DNA of 41,955 bases from Bacteroidota bacterium (GCA_030706605.1 JAUZOE010000038.1:1-41955); one strand, 5' to 3'; numbered from the stretch's first letter, positions 6,080 to 15,802 are shown. Numbers and translations: made by a program. Notes: generated by a model from the letters alone, not told the origin.

Positions 6080-9000
6080 ATGACAAACTGCAAACAGCGT
6101 TCACCTTTCGTGTGGTTCCCGTACCTGTTAATAGGAGTTACCTCTATTTTAGCTTTTCTCGTTTCTCCGGCACAGGAAAAATTTGATATCCCATACAAAA
6201 GATGCCCCATCAAGACGATCAACTATGAGCAGGGCTTAATGAATAATTCTATTACCGGGGTCATAACTGATGCTAAAGGCTTTACATGGTTTTCGACAAA
6301 AACAGGACTCCAGCTCTATAATGGATATTCTTTACAAACCATTACCCCGGTGGCAGACGGGGATACCATGCAGATCAATTACCCGGTGTATTTTTCAAAA
6401 AGTAATGGCAACAATATTTTGATCGGATGCCGGAATAGCATATTGGTATATAGCCCCGGAAATAGCTCTTTCAAAAAGATAATCCCCGTCACAGCCCTCG
6501 AAAGTTCCTCATTCGCCATAGAACCTTTAAAGCAAACCAGCGAAGGCATCTGGTGCCTTACTGAAAAAAACGGGATTATTCTCTGTAACACAAAGGGGAT
6601 TATTGTAAAGCAGTTTTCCTCTTTGGAAATCAAATCATGGGTGGGAGATATGATCCGTTCCCAGGTCATGGATCCCAGGAAGATTGTCGTTGCGAATGAT
6701 CATTTTATTTTCATCAGGATGTCAACAAATAGTGTACTGCAGCTAAACCTGGAGACACACCAGTTAAAGACTTTACGTTTCCCCGGGTCATCCATCCTCG
6801 GGTTAGAATGTAACCAGGACAGATTATTTATCGCATCGACAGAAGGGCTATTCTATATGAATATTAATAACAGCAAACTGTCGAAAATATCTTTATTTAA
6901 TAAAATTTTAAAAGAACCAATAGCCGCAGTAGTAATTGCGATGTCCGGTAATGATCATTTGTTGGTCAGTACCGAAAAAAGGCTTTTCGAGTTTGACACT
7001 ACGTGCATTTGTCGTAAAGAAATCACTACACTGAATCATGAGTTCATTTTAAATACAGGATCTATACAATTAATTTATGAAGATGATTTCAAACGCATTT
7101 GGCTGTTAACTAATGATGATATCAAGCGGGTCCAGGACTTAGAAATTCCTTTCGATCATTATATCTACCCTGCTGAGAAAAATAATTTTGTCCGAAGTCT
7201 TTATTATGATAATGATAAAAATATTTTATTGGCCGGATGCTTCAATGGTGGTATTCAATTATATGATTCCTCGGGTCATCCACTTTGGCAAAAGCCCCTG
7301 ATCACAAAAGAGGTTATTGATGTGAATGCGATCGAGAAACTTTCTGCCGATCATTACCTTATTGAAACAATAGGAAAGGGGTTATACCTGCTCACTCTAA
7401 GCAGCAAACAATTACGTCGTATTAATGTAGAAAGCTTTTCATGTCCGCAATTTCATATGACTGAAAATACTTTCTCAAATGGCCTGCAAAGGATTGATGC
7501 AAACACCATTTTAATAAGTACCCAATCCAATGTTTTCCGGTTTCATACTCAAAAAAATTCAGTAAGACCAGTTACTGCTTTATTGCAAAAATCACAGGTT
7601 GATGACTTCACAGTTTCCGCTTTCACTTATTCATCCAACAAAACATTGTGGGTAGGCACAGTTTCAGGAGTCTTACTAAGGCTTGATGCAGGGGGCAATT
7701 TTAAAACGATCAGCCTCCCCGAAAACTATGGCGTTCGCTGCATGGCTGAAGATGCGATGCATAACATCTGGGTGGGTACCGAAAAGGGACTTTACATATA
7801 TAATAATTCGGGAATATTGATAAGGCAGGTTACCACGGAAACGGGCTTGCTAAATGACTTTATTTATGCGTTGTTGCCTGCTGACAGCAGCAATAATTTT
7901 ATTGCCAGTTCCAATCTCGGGCTTTCATTTATTTCCCTGGAGGGTAATGTAAAGAATTATACAAAAGAACTGGGTCTGCAGGACAATGAGTTCAATACTC
8001 AATCCTGCACAAAATCGATCAATGGCAAATTATTTTTTGGCGGGGTAAATGGTATCACAGCATTCTATCCCCGGGATCTTTTTGGGGTAAAGGATTCCTC
8101 ATTAATTAATATAACCCGCTTAATTGTAAATGATTCTTTGTATAACCCATTTGCAGGTGCCTGGAAGAATGACACTATAAATCTGGCATACAATAAAAAC
8201 CACCTCGTGTTTGATATTGCTGCCACCGGTCAAATAAACCCCAATGAATATCTTTACCGGTATCGCATGAACGGCTTTGATGAGTCATGGCAAACAACTC
8301 GCCAGCCTACTGGTATCCGTTATACCCTTATACCCGGTAAATATTTATTGGAAATTGATTGCAGTCCCCTTCTTTCTTCAGGAAGTAATTTTCATAAAAA
8401 ATTTATGATAATAATAGCGCCACCCTGGTGGAAGACATGGTGGTTTATTATTGCATCTATGCTTATAGGAGTGTTGCTTATTTTTAGCATTGCTTATTTC
8501 ATGTTAAAACAACAATACCAGTTAAAATTAGGAAAGCTGGAAATGCAACACCAGATAGTAAACGAGCGGGAACGTATTTCAAGAGAATTACATGATAACA
8601 TCGGATCACAATTGAGCTATATCAGCAGTAATATTGACTGGCTGGTAGAAACGCCGGAATCATTCACCAGAGAGGAAGAATCAAAAAGATTATCTATTGT
8701 TAACGACACAGCCAAAAACCTGGTTACTGACTTGCGTGAAACAATCTGGGCGATGAAAAAAGAATCCATCATGCTCGACGAACTTGCCGATAAGCTGAAA
8801 TCATTTTTACAGGCGCAATGTATTTTGCAACCACAGATAGAAATGATCATCACCGAAAATATTGAAAAAAAATACAGTTTTTCCCCTATCGAGGCATTGA
8901 ACATTTTTCGCATCTGCCAGGAGGCAATTGTAAACAGTATCAGGCATTCAAAAGCCAGCAAAATTTGCTTCAACATCCAGTCCGGTAACGACGAATCATT

Positions 9001-9193
9001 TTCCTTTACCATTGAAGACAATGGCAAAGGATTTATCCTGGAACAGCAATATAGCAATCACTATGGACTTGAAAATATGAAACACCGCGCCAATGAATCC
9101 GGGATGTCGTTATTCATCCAATCAACGCCGGGGACAGGAACTAAAGTAACCATAACAAAGAATTCAGTTGAAAATAATAAACAAAATGTATAA
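6080..9193 (+). CDS. Two-component sensor histidine kinase with Reg_prop propeller and Y_Y_Y domain
   Basis: The 1037-residue protein begins with a hydrophobic export or anchor segment (about residues 11-30). A long periplasmic region follows with repeated propeller strands such as TWFSTKTGLQLYNGY and IWVGTEKGLYIYNN (two-component regulator propeller type). A Y_Y_Y domain comes at about 705-775 (YRYRMNGFDESW). One transmembrane helix spans about 781-808. The cytoplasmic part is of the HisKA_3 type: phosphoacceptor His838 in RELHDNIGSQL, N-box Asn952 in EAIVNSIRH, and G-boxes IEDNGKGF (Asp980) and GTGTKVTI. It should phosphorylate the LuxR-type regulator 64 bases downstream. Such kinases in this phylum commonly sense glycans or other envelope cues; the signal here is unknown. 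Confidence 0.95.
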   Translation: MTNCKQRSPFVWFPYLLIGVTSILAFLVSPAQEKFDIPYKRCPIKTINYEQGLMNNSITGVITDAKGFTWFSTKTGLQLYNGYSLQTITPVADGDTMQINYPVYFSKSNGNNILIGCRNSILVYSPGNSSFKKIIPVTALESSSFAIEPLKQTSEGIWCLTEKNGIILCNTKGIIVKQFSSLEIKSWVGDMIRSQVMDPRKIVVANDHFIFIRMSTNSVLQLNLETHQLKTLRFPGSSILGLECNQDRLFIASTEGLFYMNINNSKLSKISLFNKILKEPIAAVVIAMSGNDHLLVSTEKRLFEFDTTCICRKEITTLNHEFILNTGSIQLIYEDDFKRIWLLTNDDIKRVQDLEIPFDHYIYPAEKNNFVRSLYYDNDKNILLAGCFNGGIQLYDSSGHPLWQKPLITKEVIDVNAIEKLSADHYLIETIGKGLYLLTLSSKQLRRINVESFSCPQFHMTENTFSNGLQRIDANTILISTQSNVFRFHTQKNSVRPVTALLQKSQVDDFTVSAFTYSSNKTLWVGTVSGVLLRLDAGGNFKTISLPENYGVRCMAEDAMHNIWVGTEKGLYIYNNSGILIRQVTTETGLLNDFIYALLPADSSNNFIASSNLGLSFISLEGNVKNYTKELGLQDNEFNTQSCTKSINGKLFFGGVNGITAFYPRDLFGVKDSSLINITRLIVNDSLYNPFAGAWKNDTINLAYNKNHLVFDIAATGQINPNEYLYRYRMNGFDESWQTTRQPTGIRYTLIPGKYLLEIDCSPLLSSGSNFHKKFMIIIAPPWWKTWWFIIASMLIGVLLIFSIAYFMLKQQYQLKLGKLEMQHQIVNERERISRELHDNIGSQLSYISSNIDWLVETPESFTREEESKRLSIVNDTAKNLVTDLRETIWAMKKESIMLDELADKLKSFLQAQCILQPQIEMIITENIEKKYSFSPIEALNIFRICQEAIVNSIRHSKASKICFNIQSGNDESFSFTIEDNGKGFILEQQYSNHYGLENMKHRANESGMSLFIQSTPGTGTKVTITKNSVENNKQNV

Positions 9194-9257
9194 AATAGCC
9201 CGAATGTGTTATTGCTTTGTAATTGATAAAATTGAAAGTTTGCACAATTAATAAATA

Positions 9258-9929
9258 ATGAAGATACCCATCGGAATAGTAGATGACAAGTCTCAAAACC
9301 GGGTTTTATTTAAAGAAAGACTCAATTTTTCTGACGATTTAGCTGTTGTTATGACTGCTTCTGACGGGGAGGATTTTCTTGATCAGATGAAAATCATGGA
9401 CTCCGGGAAATATCCTTCCGTTGTATTAATGGATATTGAAATGCCTGGAATGGATGGAATTGCCGCAGTTCGCACCGGTAAAATATTATACCCGGATATA
9501 CATTTTCTAATGCTGACCGTTTTTGACGATGACGACAAAATATTTGAGGCAATTAAAGCAGGCGCTGACGGGTATTTATTAAAGAATGATAACATTTCCC
9601 TGGTGATTGAAAGCATTGTACAGCTATATGAGTTTGGATGCGCCCCTATGAGTCCTCGCATAGCGAGGAAAACAATGGATCTGTTGATGAATGCCTCTTT
9701 GCCAAAAATGGAAAAGGAAAATATTGAGATAAATGATTATGCTTTGTCAAACCGTGAAAGAGAAATTCTGAACCTCATAGTAGATGGATATGGTTACAAA
9801 CAAATAGCCGGTAAATTATTTCTCAGCAGCCATACTGTAAAAAAACATATTGCCAATATTTATCACAAACTCCATGTAACCTCCAAAGCCCAGGCAATTA
9901 AAATTGCTAATAAAGGCAAACTAATTTAA
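9258..9929 (+). CDS. NarL/FixJ-family response regulator
   Basis: The protein has 223 residues. The receiver domain (1-125) has the acidic pair Asp9-Asp10, phosphoacceptor Asp59 in VLMDIEMPGMDG, the switch threonine in MLTVFDD and Lys109 in YLLKND. The LuxR-type helix-turn-helix domain (about 160-223) reads LSNREREILNLIVDG, YKQIAGKLFLSSHTVKKHI and NIYHKLHV. It is the cytoplasmic partner of the adjacent HisKA_3 kinase and should act as a DNA-binding transcription factor. Target genes cannot be inferred; no obvious operator repeats appear next to it. The 64-base gap from the kinase gene is consistent with one transcript. Confidence 0.95.
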   Translation: MKIPIGIVDDKSQNRVLFKERLNFSDDLAVVMTASDGEDFLDQMKIMDSGKYPSVVLMDIEMPGMDGIAAVRTGKILYPDIHFLMLTVFDDDDKIFEAIKAGADGYLLKNDNISLVIESIVQLYEFGCAPMSPRIARKTMDLLMNASLPKMEKENIEINDYALSNREREILNLIVDGYGYKQIAGKLFLSSHTVKKHIANIYHKLHVTSKAQAIKIANKGKLI

Positions 9930-10245
9930 AAGAAACTTTTGGATGATTAAAATGGTTCGTTGATGTCAATGTTAACAATGATTGTATTCTACTTTCTAAC
10001 CTGATACAATTCGAAACCGGTGACAGTTGCAATTGACAGTTTAGAACTTGTGCAAATCAAACAACAAGGCCTTAAGAAGTTAGTGTAGTTCGGCGTAAAT
10101 ACAACTTGAAGAATAAACCTGTCGAAAGTTTTTATACCAAATTATCGCCAGCGAAATTTCTTTCGTACCGGAACGAAAATGGATAGAATTCATATACCTT
10201 AAATTCTTTCTTTTTCAGTACCTTGATTATCAAAAAATTTATTAT
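9930..10245. other. Gene-free stretch upstream of trpB2
   Basis: No credible open frame is visible in this 316-base interval. A short hairpin TTTCGT-ACCGGA-ACGAAA lies at 10161-10178, about 70 bases before the trpB2 start, and TACCTTGA near 10220 is a weak -7-like sequence. I see no tryptophan-rich leader peptide and no clear T-box. Confidence 0.5.
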
Positions 10246-11610
10246 ATGCCACTACAAAGAAAAATCACTTTAGAAGAATCGGAGATTCCAACACATTGGT
10301 ACAATATTATGGCAGACATGCCCAATAAACCTCTGCCACCATTGCATCCGGGAACGCAACAACCCGTAGGACCGGCAGATTTGGCTCCCCTGTTTCCGAT
10401 GGAATTAATTAAACAGGAAGTAAGTACTGAAAAGTGGGTAGAAATACCTGACGAAGTAAGAAACCTGTATTCTATCTGGCGGCCAACTCCTATGTTCAGG
10501 GCTTATGGCCTGGAAAAAGCTTTGGGTACCCAATCTAAAATTTATTATAAATATGAAGGGGTTAGCCCTGCAGGTTCGCATAAGCCTAATACAGCCGTTC
10601 CGCAGGCATATTACAACATGAAAGAAGGCGTAAAGAAAATTTCAACAGAAACCGGCGCCGGGCAATGGGGCAGTGCATTAAGTTTTGCCTGCAAATTATT
10701 TGGAATAGAATGCGAAGTATTCATGGTAAAAGTAAGTTATGACGGAAAGCCTTACCGGAAGATTATGATGAACACCTGGGGAGCCACCGTACATGCTTCT
10801 CCCAGCAATCTAACGAATGCAGGAAGAAGTATTTTGGCAAAAGACCCTAACTCTCCGGGAAGTCTGGGTATTGCCATTTCTGAAGCGGTGGAAGTAGCGG
10901 CCACGCATGATGATACCAAATATTCTTTAGGTAGTGTGCTGAATCATGTATTGATGCATCAAACTATAATTGGCCTGGAGGCATTGAAACAAATGGAAAA
11001 AGCAGGGGATTATCCTGATATTGTGGTGGCGCCTTTTGGTGGCGGATCCAACTTTGCAGGTATTGCCTTTCCTTTTTTACAAAACAAATTGACCGGGGGT
11101 AAAAATATAAGAGCCATAGCAGTAGAGCCTACCTCTTGCCCTAAATTAACCCGAGGTGTTTTCCGTTATGATTTTGGTGATACGGTTGGAATGACTCCGT
11201 TGATTCCGATGTACACCCTGGGGCACAATTTTATCCCATCGCCTATTCATGCAGGAGGTTTGCGCTATCACGGAGCAGGTGCCATCGTAAGTCAATTGCT
11301 GAAGGATGGTATCATTGAAGCCGATGCCATTAACCAAACAGAATGCTTTGATGCGGGTTTACTCTTTGCCGGAACAGAAGGTATTATACCAGCTCCGGAA
11401 GCTACTCATGCAATTGCAGAAGTGATACGCCAGGCAAAACAAGCAAATGAAGAAGGCGTTTCTAAAACTATTTTATTTAACTTATGCGGGCATGGCCATT
11501 TTGATTTGAGTGCTTATGAACAATACCTAAATGGCAAATTGGTTGATTATGAAGTATCACAGGAAGATATTAATATATCATTGGCAGAGTTGAATACGCC
11601 CACTATTTAA
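10246..11610 (+). CDS. trpB: Tryptophan synthase beta chain, TrpB2 type
   Basis: The 454-residue length and the N-terminal sequence IPTHWYNIMADMP identify the TrpB2 branch of PLP enzymes rather than the approximately 400-residue TrpB1. The PLP lysine is Lys113 in AGSHKPNTA, and the phosphate-binding glycine loop is GGGSNFAG. TrpB2 makes tryptophan from indole and serine. Because it binds TrpA poorly, it is often used for indole salvage. No trpA or other trp gene is nearby, which fits a solitary role. The first ATG gives the expected N-terminus. A strong terminator follows 27 bases after the stop. Serine deaminase activity is a known alternative for the branch. Confidence 0.93.
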   Translation: MPLQRKITLEESEIPTHWYNIMADMPNKPLPPLHPGTQQPVGPADLAPLFPMELIKQEVSTEKWVEIPDEVRNLYSIWRPTPMFRAYGLEKALGTQSKIYYKYEGVSPAGSHKPNTAVPQAYYNMKEGVKKISTETGAGQWGSALSFACKLFGIECEVFMVKVSYDGKPYRKIMMNTWGATVHASPSNLTNAGRSILAKDPNSPGSLGIAISEAVEVAATHDDTKYSLGSVLNHVLMHQTIIGLEALKQMEKAGDYPDIVVAPFGGGSNFAGIAFPFLQNKLTGGKNIRAIAVEPTSCPKLTRGVFRYDFGDTVGMTPLIPMYTLGHNFIPSPIHAGGLRYHGAGAIVSQLLKDGIIEADAINQTECFDAGLLFAGTEGIIPAPEATHAIAEVIRQAKQANEEGVSKTILFNLCGHGHFDLSAYEQYLNGKLVDYEVSQEDINISLAELNTPTI

Positions 11611-11637
11611 GGTCTTTTACATTAAAAATAAAAAAAG

Positions 11638-11665
11638 TGCAACAGGATTTGTTGCATTTTTTTTT
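11638..11665. terminator. Bidirectional rho-independent terminator
   Basis: TGCAACA-GGATT-TGTTGCA is a perfect 7-bp stem followed by nine T on the plus strand and preceded by six A, which become a T run on the minus strand. It ends trpB2 (stop at 11610) and is placed to stop readthrough from the converging oxidoreductase gene as well. Confidence 0.88.
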
Positions 11666-11757
11666 ATAAATTTTTGTGGTTATATATTTAATTGAGGACA
11701 TCTATATTTACTGAAAAAAATGAGTAAAGGATGCTATAAAATAATTGACCAGTTTAA

Positions 11758-12939
11758 TCATCGCTTTTCTATGGAACCGGTTTTTTTATTTTTTACAATA
11801 AACTTTTTTTCGCCCGAAGGGAGCACTTCTTCTTTTACGAGGTAATAATTCTCATCATAACTTGTTAATTGCTTTTCCTTTTTCTTTTCCGCAATTCCTC
11901 TCCAATCTTCAATTTTCACTGGTTCCCATTTTTTTGTTTTTGCCGAAAGAAAAGCCGCGTCTAAAACGGAATTGACAACATAACCATCATAAAAATTTTC
12001 TTTTGGCTGTTGGTTATTGTCTATAGCTTCAAACATATCCGTAAACATGTGGTTGTAACCAAGTTCATTTAGTTCATCACCTACCGGAAAAAGCCAACCG
12101 GAGTTACTTTCGGCTTTTTCAGCAATATATTCTCCGCCTTTACCGGAGGTAAACACTTCGAAGCCGGTGCGCAAAAAATTATTAGTCCAGATGGTTCCTT
12201 CGGTTCCCATTATTTCTTCTCTTAAGTCCATGCCGCCACGAAATGACCAGCTTACTTCAAACTGGCCAATGGCGCCGTTTTCATATTTCACTAATGCAAC
12301 TGCGTTGTCTTCAGCGTCTATTGGGTGAACGCGTGTATCAGCCCAGCACATCACTTCTACAGGTTTTATATTTTTACCAATATAATTTCTGCACAATTCA
12401 ACACAATGGCAACCCAGGTCAATGATGGCACCTCCTCCCGATTTTTCCCTATCCCAAAACCAATCGCTGTGTGGACCGGGATGAGTTTCCCTGCTCCTCG
12501 CCCAGATCACTTCACCGATAGCGCCTTCCCGAATCATTGCTATGGATTTTAAAGCTTTTGGTGAATAGACAAGATCTTCAAGATAGCCGCCTGTAATATT
12601 TGCCTTTTCAACTACCTGCAACATCTGCAAAGCTTCCTGTGCATTGCGGCCAAGAGGTTTGGTGCATAATACATGCTTGCCGGCAGCGGCGCAGGCCAGT
12701 ACTGCTTCCAGGTGCATGTCATTTGACAAAGCAATGATCACTGCATCTACCTCTTTGTGAGACACACATTCTATTAAGCTATCTGTATGATCCGGAATAG
12801 CATAATCATCTGCAAACTTTTTTGCATTTGCCAGGTTACGGCTATACACTGTTGTTATGACATCTTTTCTGCGCTGACCAACTAACGTATCAGCATAAAA
12901 CCTTGCAATAAAACCGGAACCAAGTATTGCTAATTTCAT
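11758..12939 (-). CDS. Gfo/Idh/MocA-family oxidoreductase
   Basis: From the ATG at 12939 the protein has 393 residues and starts directly with the Rossmann strand MKLAILGSGFIARFY. I prefer this to the ATG at 12972, which would add 11 residues ahead of the fold and lacks the AAAGGG found upstream of 12939. The NAD(P)-binding GSGFIA is followed by CTKPLG with the conserved Lys94, and by DLGCHCVEL with His178 in the usual catalytic position. The family oxidises or reduces sugars, inositols and related polyols; 3-keto-sugar chemistry is common in Bacteroidetes. It follows the phytanoyl-CoA dioxygenase-like gene by 85 bases on the same strand, so they are probably co-transcribed. No signal peptide is seen. 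Confidence 0.9.
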   Translation of the reverse strand: MKLAILGSGFIARFYADTLVGQRRKDVITTVYSRNLANAKKFADDYAIPDHTDSLIECVSHKEVDAVIIALSNDMHLEAVLACAAAGKHVLCTKPLGRNAQEALQMLQVVEKANITGGYLEDLVYSPKALKSIAMIREGAIGEVIWARSRETHPGPHSDWFWDREKSGGGAIIDLGCHCVELCRNYIGKNIKPVEVMCWADTRVHPIDAEDNAVALVKYENGAIGQFEVSWSFRGGMDLREEIMGTEGTIWTNNFLRTGFEVFTSGKGGEYIAEKAESNSGWLFPVGDELNELGYNHMFTDMFEAIDNNQQPKENFYDGYVVNSVLDAAFLSAKTKKWEPVKIEDWRGIAEKKKEKQLTSYDENYYLVKEEVLPSGEKKFIVKNKKTGSIEKR

Positions 12940-13024
12940 AATTGTAGACCCTTTTTTTATGTATGAAGACAATGAATTGAACTTTTATTTCTATGGCCTT
13001 TTATACAACAACCCGATCAATCCA

Positions 13025-13852
13025 TTATTTCAACGCTTCATCTTTTTCTTTCTCCAAAAAATTATTTGAATCCTGTAATTCGCCTGTATCCCATGTCAGC
13101 AGGGCTTCGTCAGGAACCACTTCAATCGGAACCGTACTGCTGCCTGAAGGTTCATTATAAGGAATATTTGCTGCCCTGTTGTAGACGGAAATTAATGACC
13201 ACCTTGAATTTTCAGAAAGGTTGGCCTCTGACCTATGCAATAAATTACTGTGAAAAAATAATGCGTCGCCAGGCACAATTTCCACATAAACATGCTGCAT
13301 TATTTTTAAGGCAAGATCAACATAATGCTGCGAAGCGCCTACCTGCTCGCCTGAAAAGCCATGTTCAATACGCCCAATTTTATGCGAACCTTTTATCACC
13401 TGCAAACAACCATTTTCTTTGTTAGCCTCAGTAATAGCAATCATTACCGACATCATCTGATCGGGAAACAGAAATTCATTTTTATACCAATAGCCATAAT
13501 CCTGGTGCCACTCCCATGCGCCGCCAACCTTTGGTTCTTTCTGCATCAGTTTGCTATGAAAATGACAGACAGCCGTATCGCCATCCAATAACCGCCCAAC
13601 TGAATCAACCATTCTATGACTTCGTGTAAGCAAACTATAAGCATCATTTCCCGGCTTGTACCACAAAGTCAGTTTTGTTTTTTTTCCTGACATATCGTTT
13701 AAATCAAAAGCATGTTTACGCAAAGTATCATCTCCTGTAGCGATTACATATAATTTATTTACTTCCTCTTTTTGCAAAAAATTTTTAATGATTATAAAGC
13801 CATCATTGTGATAGCTTTTTATTTGTTCCGGAGACAACTGGAAGTTTGACAT
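13025..13852 (-). CDS. Phytanoyl-CoA dioxygenase family protein
   Basis: This 275-residue protein belongs to the Fe(II)/2-oxoglutarate oxygenase superfamily. The iron ligands are readable as His116 and Asp118 in WEWHQDYGYW and the distal His206 in HSNLLHRS, with Arg217 in SRWSLISVYN as the likely 2-oxoglutarate anchor. Family members hydroxylate lipids, polyketides, ectoine and other small molecules, so the substrate is open. Pairing with a Gfo/Idh/MocA enzyme on the same strand recurs in Bacteroidetes, often in carbohydrate catabolism. A palindrome lies 42 bases upstream of the start and may be an operator. Confidence 0.9.
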   Translation of the reverse strand: MSNFQLSPEQIKSYHNDGFIIIKNFLQKEEVNKLYVIATGDDTLRKHAFDLNDMSGKKTKLTLWYKPGNDAYSLLTRSHRMVDSVGRLLDGDTAVCHFHSKLMQKEPKVGGAWEWHQDYGYWYKNEFLFPDQMMSVMIAITEANKENGCLQVIKGSHKIGRIEHGFSGEQVGASQHYVDLALKIMQHVYVEIVPGDALFFHSNLLHRSEANLSENSRWSLISVYNRAANIPYNEPSGSSTVPIEVVPDEALLTWDTGELQDSNNFLEKEKDEALK

Positions 13853-13893
13853 GTTTATCGAATTGTGAATGGTGAAAAATACAAGCTATAAAG

Positions 13894-13910
13894 TTACTTT
13901 TTAAAAGTAA
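13894..13910. promoter_or_regulatory. Possible operator palindrome
   Basis: TTACTTTTTAAAAGTAA is a 17-base palindrome with a single central base, 42 bases upstream of the dioxygenase start. Its position would allow control of the dioxygenase/oxidoreductase pair. The AT-only centre makes chance occurrence possible. Confidence 0.25.
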
Positions 13911-14071
13911 TTTTATAATAGGAAAAATGATGAATAAAATCCTTTTTTTAAATAAAAATGGATATACGCTGTTGCTGGTGTTCTTTAATTATCAGGCTCC
14001 AGGTTTTGGGAACTGATGACAACGCAATTTTCGCGTCTACGACATATTAAGTATGTGAAGTTAAAATATAA

Positions 14072-14100
14072 CCTTGGCAATGAAACAAACCCAGCCAAGG
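14072..14100 (+). promoter_or_regulatory. Leader hairpin before the first OsmC gene
   Basis: CCTTGGC (14072-14078) and GCCAAGG (14094-14100) can pair around a 15-base loop, 58 bases before the start at 14159. It could shape the mRNA leader; no T run follows, so it is not a plain terminator. Confidence 0.25.
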
Positions 14101-14158
14101 CAGGCCTTTTATAAATTAACCAAAGCTTTTTGCAAAAAAAGTATTTAAAATTATAACT

Positions 14159-14674
14159 ATGGACTCCATTGAATTAAAAAACTTACAAGCACCGCTTAAA
14201 GATAGATACAGATCGCAACCCGAATCTGCAATCGTTACATTAAAAGCCAAAGGAAAAATTGGCGAAGGAATTTCATGCAATATCGAAACCGGCAGAGCTT
14301 TAGTTGAAGCGGGTTTGCATCCTGCGACAGGTGGAACAGGATTGCTGGCTTGTTCCGGAGATCTGTTGCTCGAGGCTTTAGTGGCATGCGCTGGTGTTAC
14401 TTTGAGGGCTGTGGCAATTTCTATAGGAGTTGAGATAAACAATGGAACCATTACAGCAGAAGGTGATTTAGATTTCAGAGGGACCTTAGGAGTATCGAAA
14501 GAAGTTCCTGTTGGATTTACATCCATCCGTTTATCCTTTAATCTTGATACAAATGCAACATCCGAGCAAATTGCAAGTATTAAAAAATTAACGGAAAGAT
14601 ATTGTGTGGTTTACCAAACGCTTACTAATGGAGTAAAGATAGAAACACAGTATAATTCATCCCTGGGAAATTGA
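14159..14674 (+). CDS. OsmC/Ohr-family protein
   Basis: The 171 residues carry the OsmC-type redox pair: Cys77 in LLEALVACAGVTL and Cys149 in ERYCVVYQT. Family members reduce organic or fatty-acid hydroperoxides with a cysteine pair, though many OsmC-like proteins have unknown substrates. The region between (YITAEGDLDFRG-type strand, residues 97-108, then ILS strands) fits the family fold. There is no export signal, so it is cytosolic. A second, shorter and only distantly similar OsmC protein is encoded at 40044-40445. The next gene starts 90 bases on, same strand, without evident functional link. Confidence 0.88.
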   Translation: MDSIELKNLQAPLKDRYRSQPESAIVTLKAKGKIGEGISCNIETGRALVEAGLHPATGGTGLLACSGDLLLEALVACAGVTLRAVAISIGVEINNGTITAEGDLDFRGTLGVSKEVPVGFTSIRLSFNLDTNATSEQIASIKKLTERYCVVYQTLTNGVKIETQYNSSLGN

Positions 14675-14764
14675 AGTAGTTAACTAATGCGAAATGAGTT
14701 CCGGTTCAGCGGAAGATACTACGAAAGATAAAAAATCGTTGTATGATAATAAAAGTTTCATAAA

Positions 14765-15802
14765 ATGAAAAACTTTCTTTGGTGTATCACAATAATATTT
14801 GTTTTTTCTTCGTGTGCTTCAACAGAGTTGGTTCACATAAGTGTGCTGCAACCTGCTCCTGTAAAGCTTCCTCCTTATATAAAAAATGTAGTAGTTGTCA
14901 ACAGAACTGAAGTCTCAAAAAAATCAAAAATATTCAATGTAGTCGATAAGGCAGTTTCACTGGAAACACCTAATCTTGACAAGGAAGGTTCACAGGCTAC
15001 CATCATTGGCCTTGCAGATGAGTTAAAGAAAAATAACCGATTTGATGAAGTTAACCTTCTCTCACATACAGGCCTTAGCACGGATGTTCCCGGAATATTC
15101 CCCTCTCCTTTATCATGGGACATTGTTGAAAAATATTGCGATGAAAATAAAGCGGATGCACTTTTTTCGCTGGAACTTTTCGACACCCATTCCAATATAG
15201 ATTATTCCGTAAATAAAACAACTATCAAAACTCCACTGGGCAATATACCATCAATAGAACAACAGGCCAATATGCGTACCATTGTAAAAGCAGGATGGCG
15301 TATATATGATGTTCGTGGAAAGAATATACTTGATGAAGCAGCCATCTCAAGAAATATTACCTATTATGGCAGAGGGATGAACCCCCTATTGGCCGCCCAG
15401 GCACTTATAGACCGCAAAGAAGCTGTAAAAGAAGTTGGGAATATTGCAGGATATGCCTATGCCTTCAGCATTATTCCATTATGGGCAAGGGTAACAAGAG
15501 ATTATTATGTGAGAGGAAGTAGCAATTTTAAGATTGCTACCCGAAAAGCCCGCACGGGCAATTGGGATGGAGCTGCGAAGTTGTGGCAGACAGAAACGAA
15601 CAATCCCAAAAGCAAAATAGCCGGACGGGCCTGCTATAACATGGCCATCATCAGCGAAATAAACGGCAACATTGATATGGCGATAAATTGGGCACAAAAA
15701 TCCTATGAAAATTATGGTATCCGACTCGCATTAAGTTATGTAAACATTCTAAAGCACAGGCAGATAAATGACTCTATTCTAGAAGATCAGCAAAGCCAAT
15801 AA
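14765..15802 (+). CDS. Lipoprotein, DUF6340-like, with TPR-like C-terminus
   Basis: The 345-residue protein has a lipoprotein signal (hydrophobic run then FSSC, lipidated Cys17). LQPAPVKLPPYIKNVVVVNRTEV directly afterwards is the pattern I associate with DUF6340 envelope lipoproteins; the family call is from memory. The middle (about 95-230) has DALFSLELFDTHS and a strand-rich region similar to CsgG-type periplasmic folds. The last 80 residues form paired helices with ARTGNWDGAAKLW and CYNMAIISEINGNIDMAINW, a TPR-like hairpin repeat. It probably faces the periplasm from the inner or outer membrane. Function unknown. Confidence 0.8.
   Translation: MKNFLWCITIIFVFSSCASTELVHISVLQPAPVKLPPYIKNVVVVNRTEVSKKSKIFNVVDKAVSLETPNLDKEGSQATIIGLADELKKNNRFDEVNLLSHTGLSTDVPGIFPSPLSWDIVEKYCDENKADALFSLELFDTHSNIDYSVNKTTIKTPLGNIPSIEQQANMRTIVKAGWRIYDVRGKNILDEAAISRNITYYGRGMNPLLAAQALIDRKEAVKEVGNIAGYAYAFSIIPLWARVTRDYYVRGSSNFKIATRKARTGNWDGAAKLWQTETNNPKSKIAGRACYNMAIISEINGNIDMAINWAQKSYENYGIRLALSYVNILKHRQINDSILEDQQSQ

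Noticed and set aside
8617-9057. 146-codon minus-strand frame inside the sensor kinase
   Set aside because: The opposite strand encodes the HisKA_3 and ATPase motifs in full. The minus frame has no domain logic.
12940-12972. Upstream ATG of the Gfo/Idh/MocA gene
   Set aside because: The Rossmann strand begins at the ATG at 12939, and AAAGGG lies before it. The extra 11 residues have no counterpart in the family.
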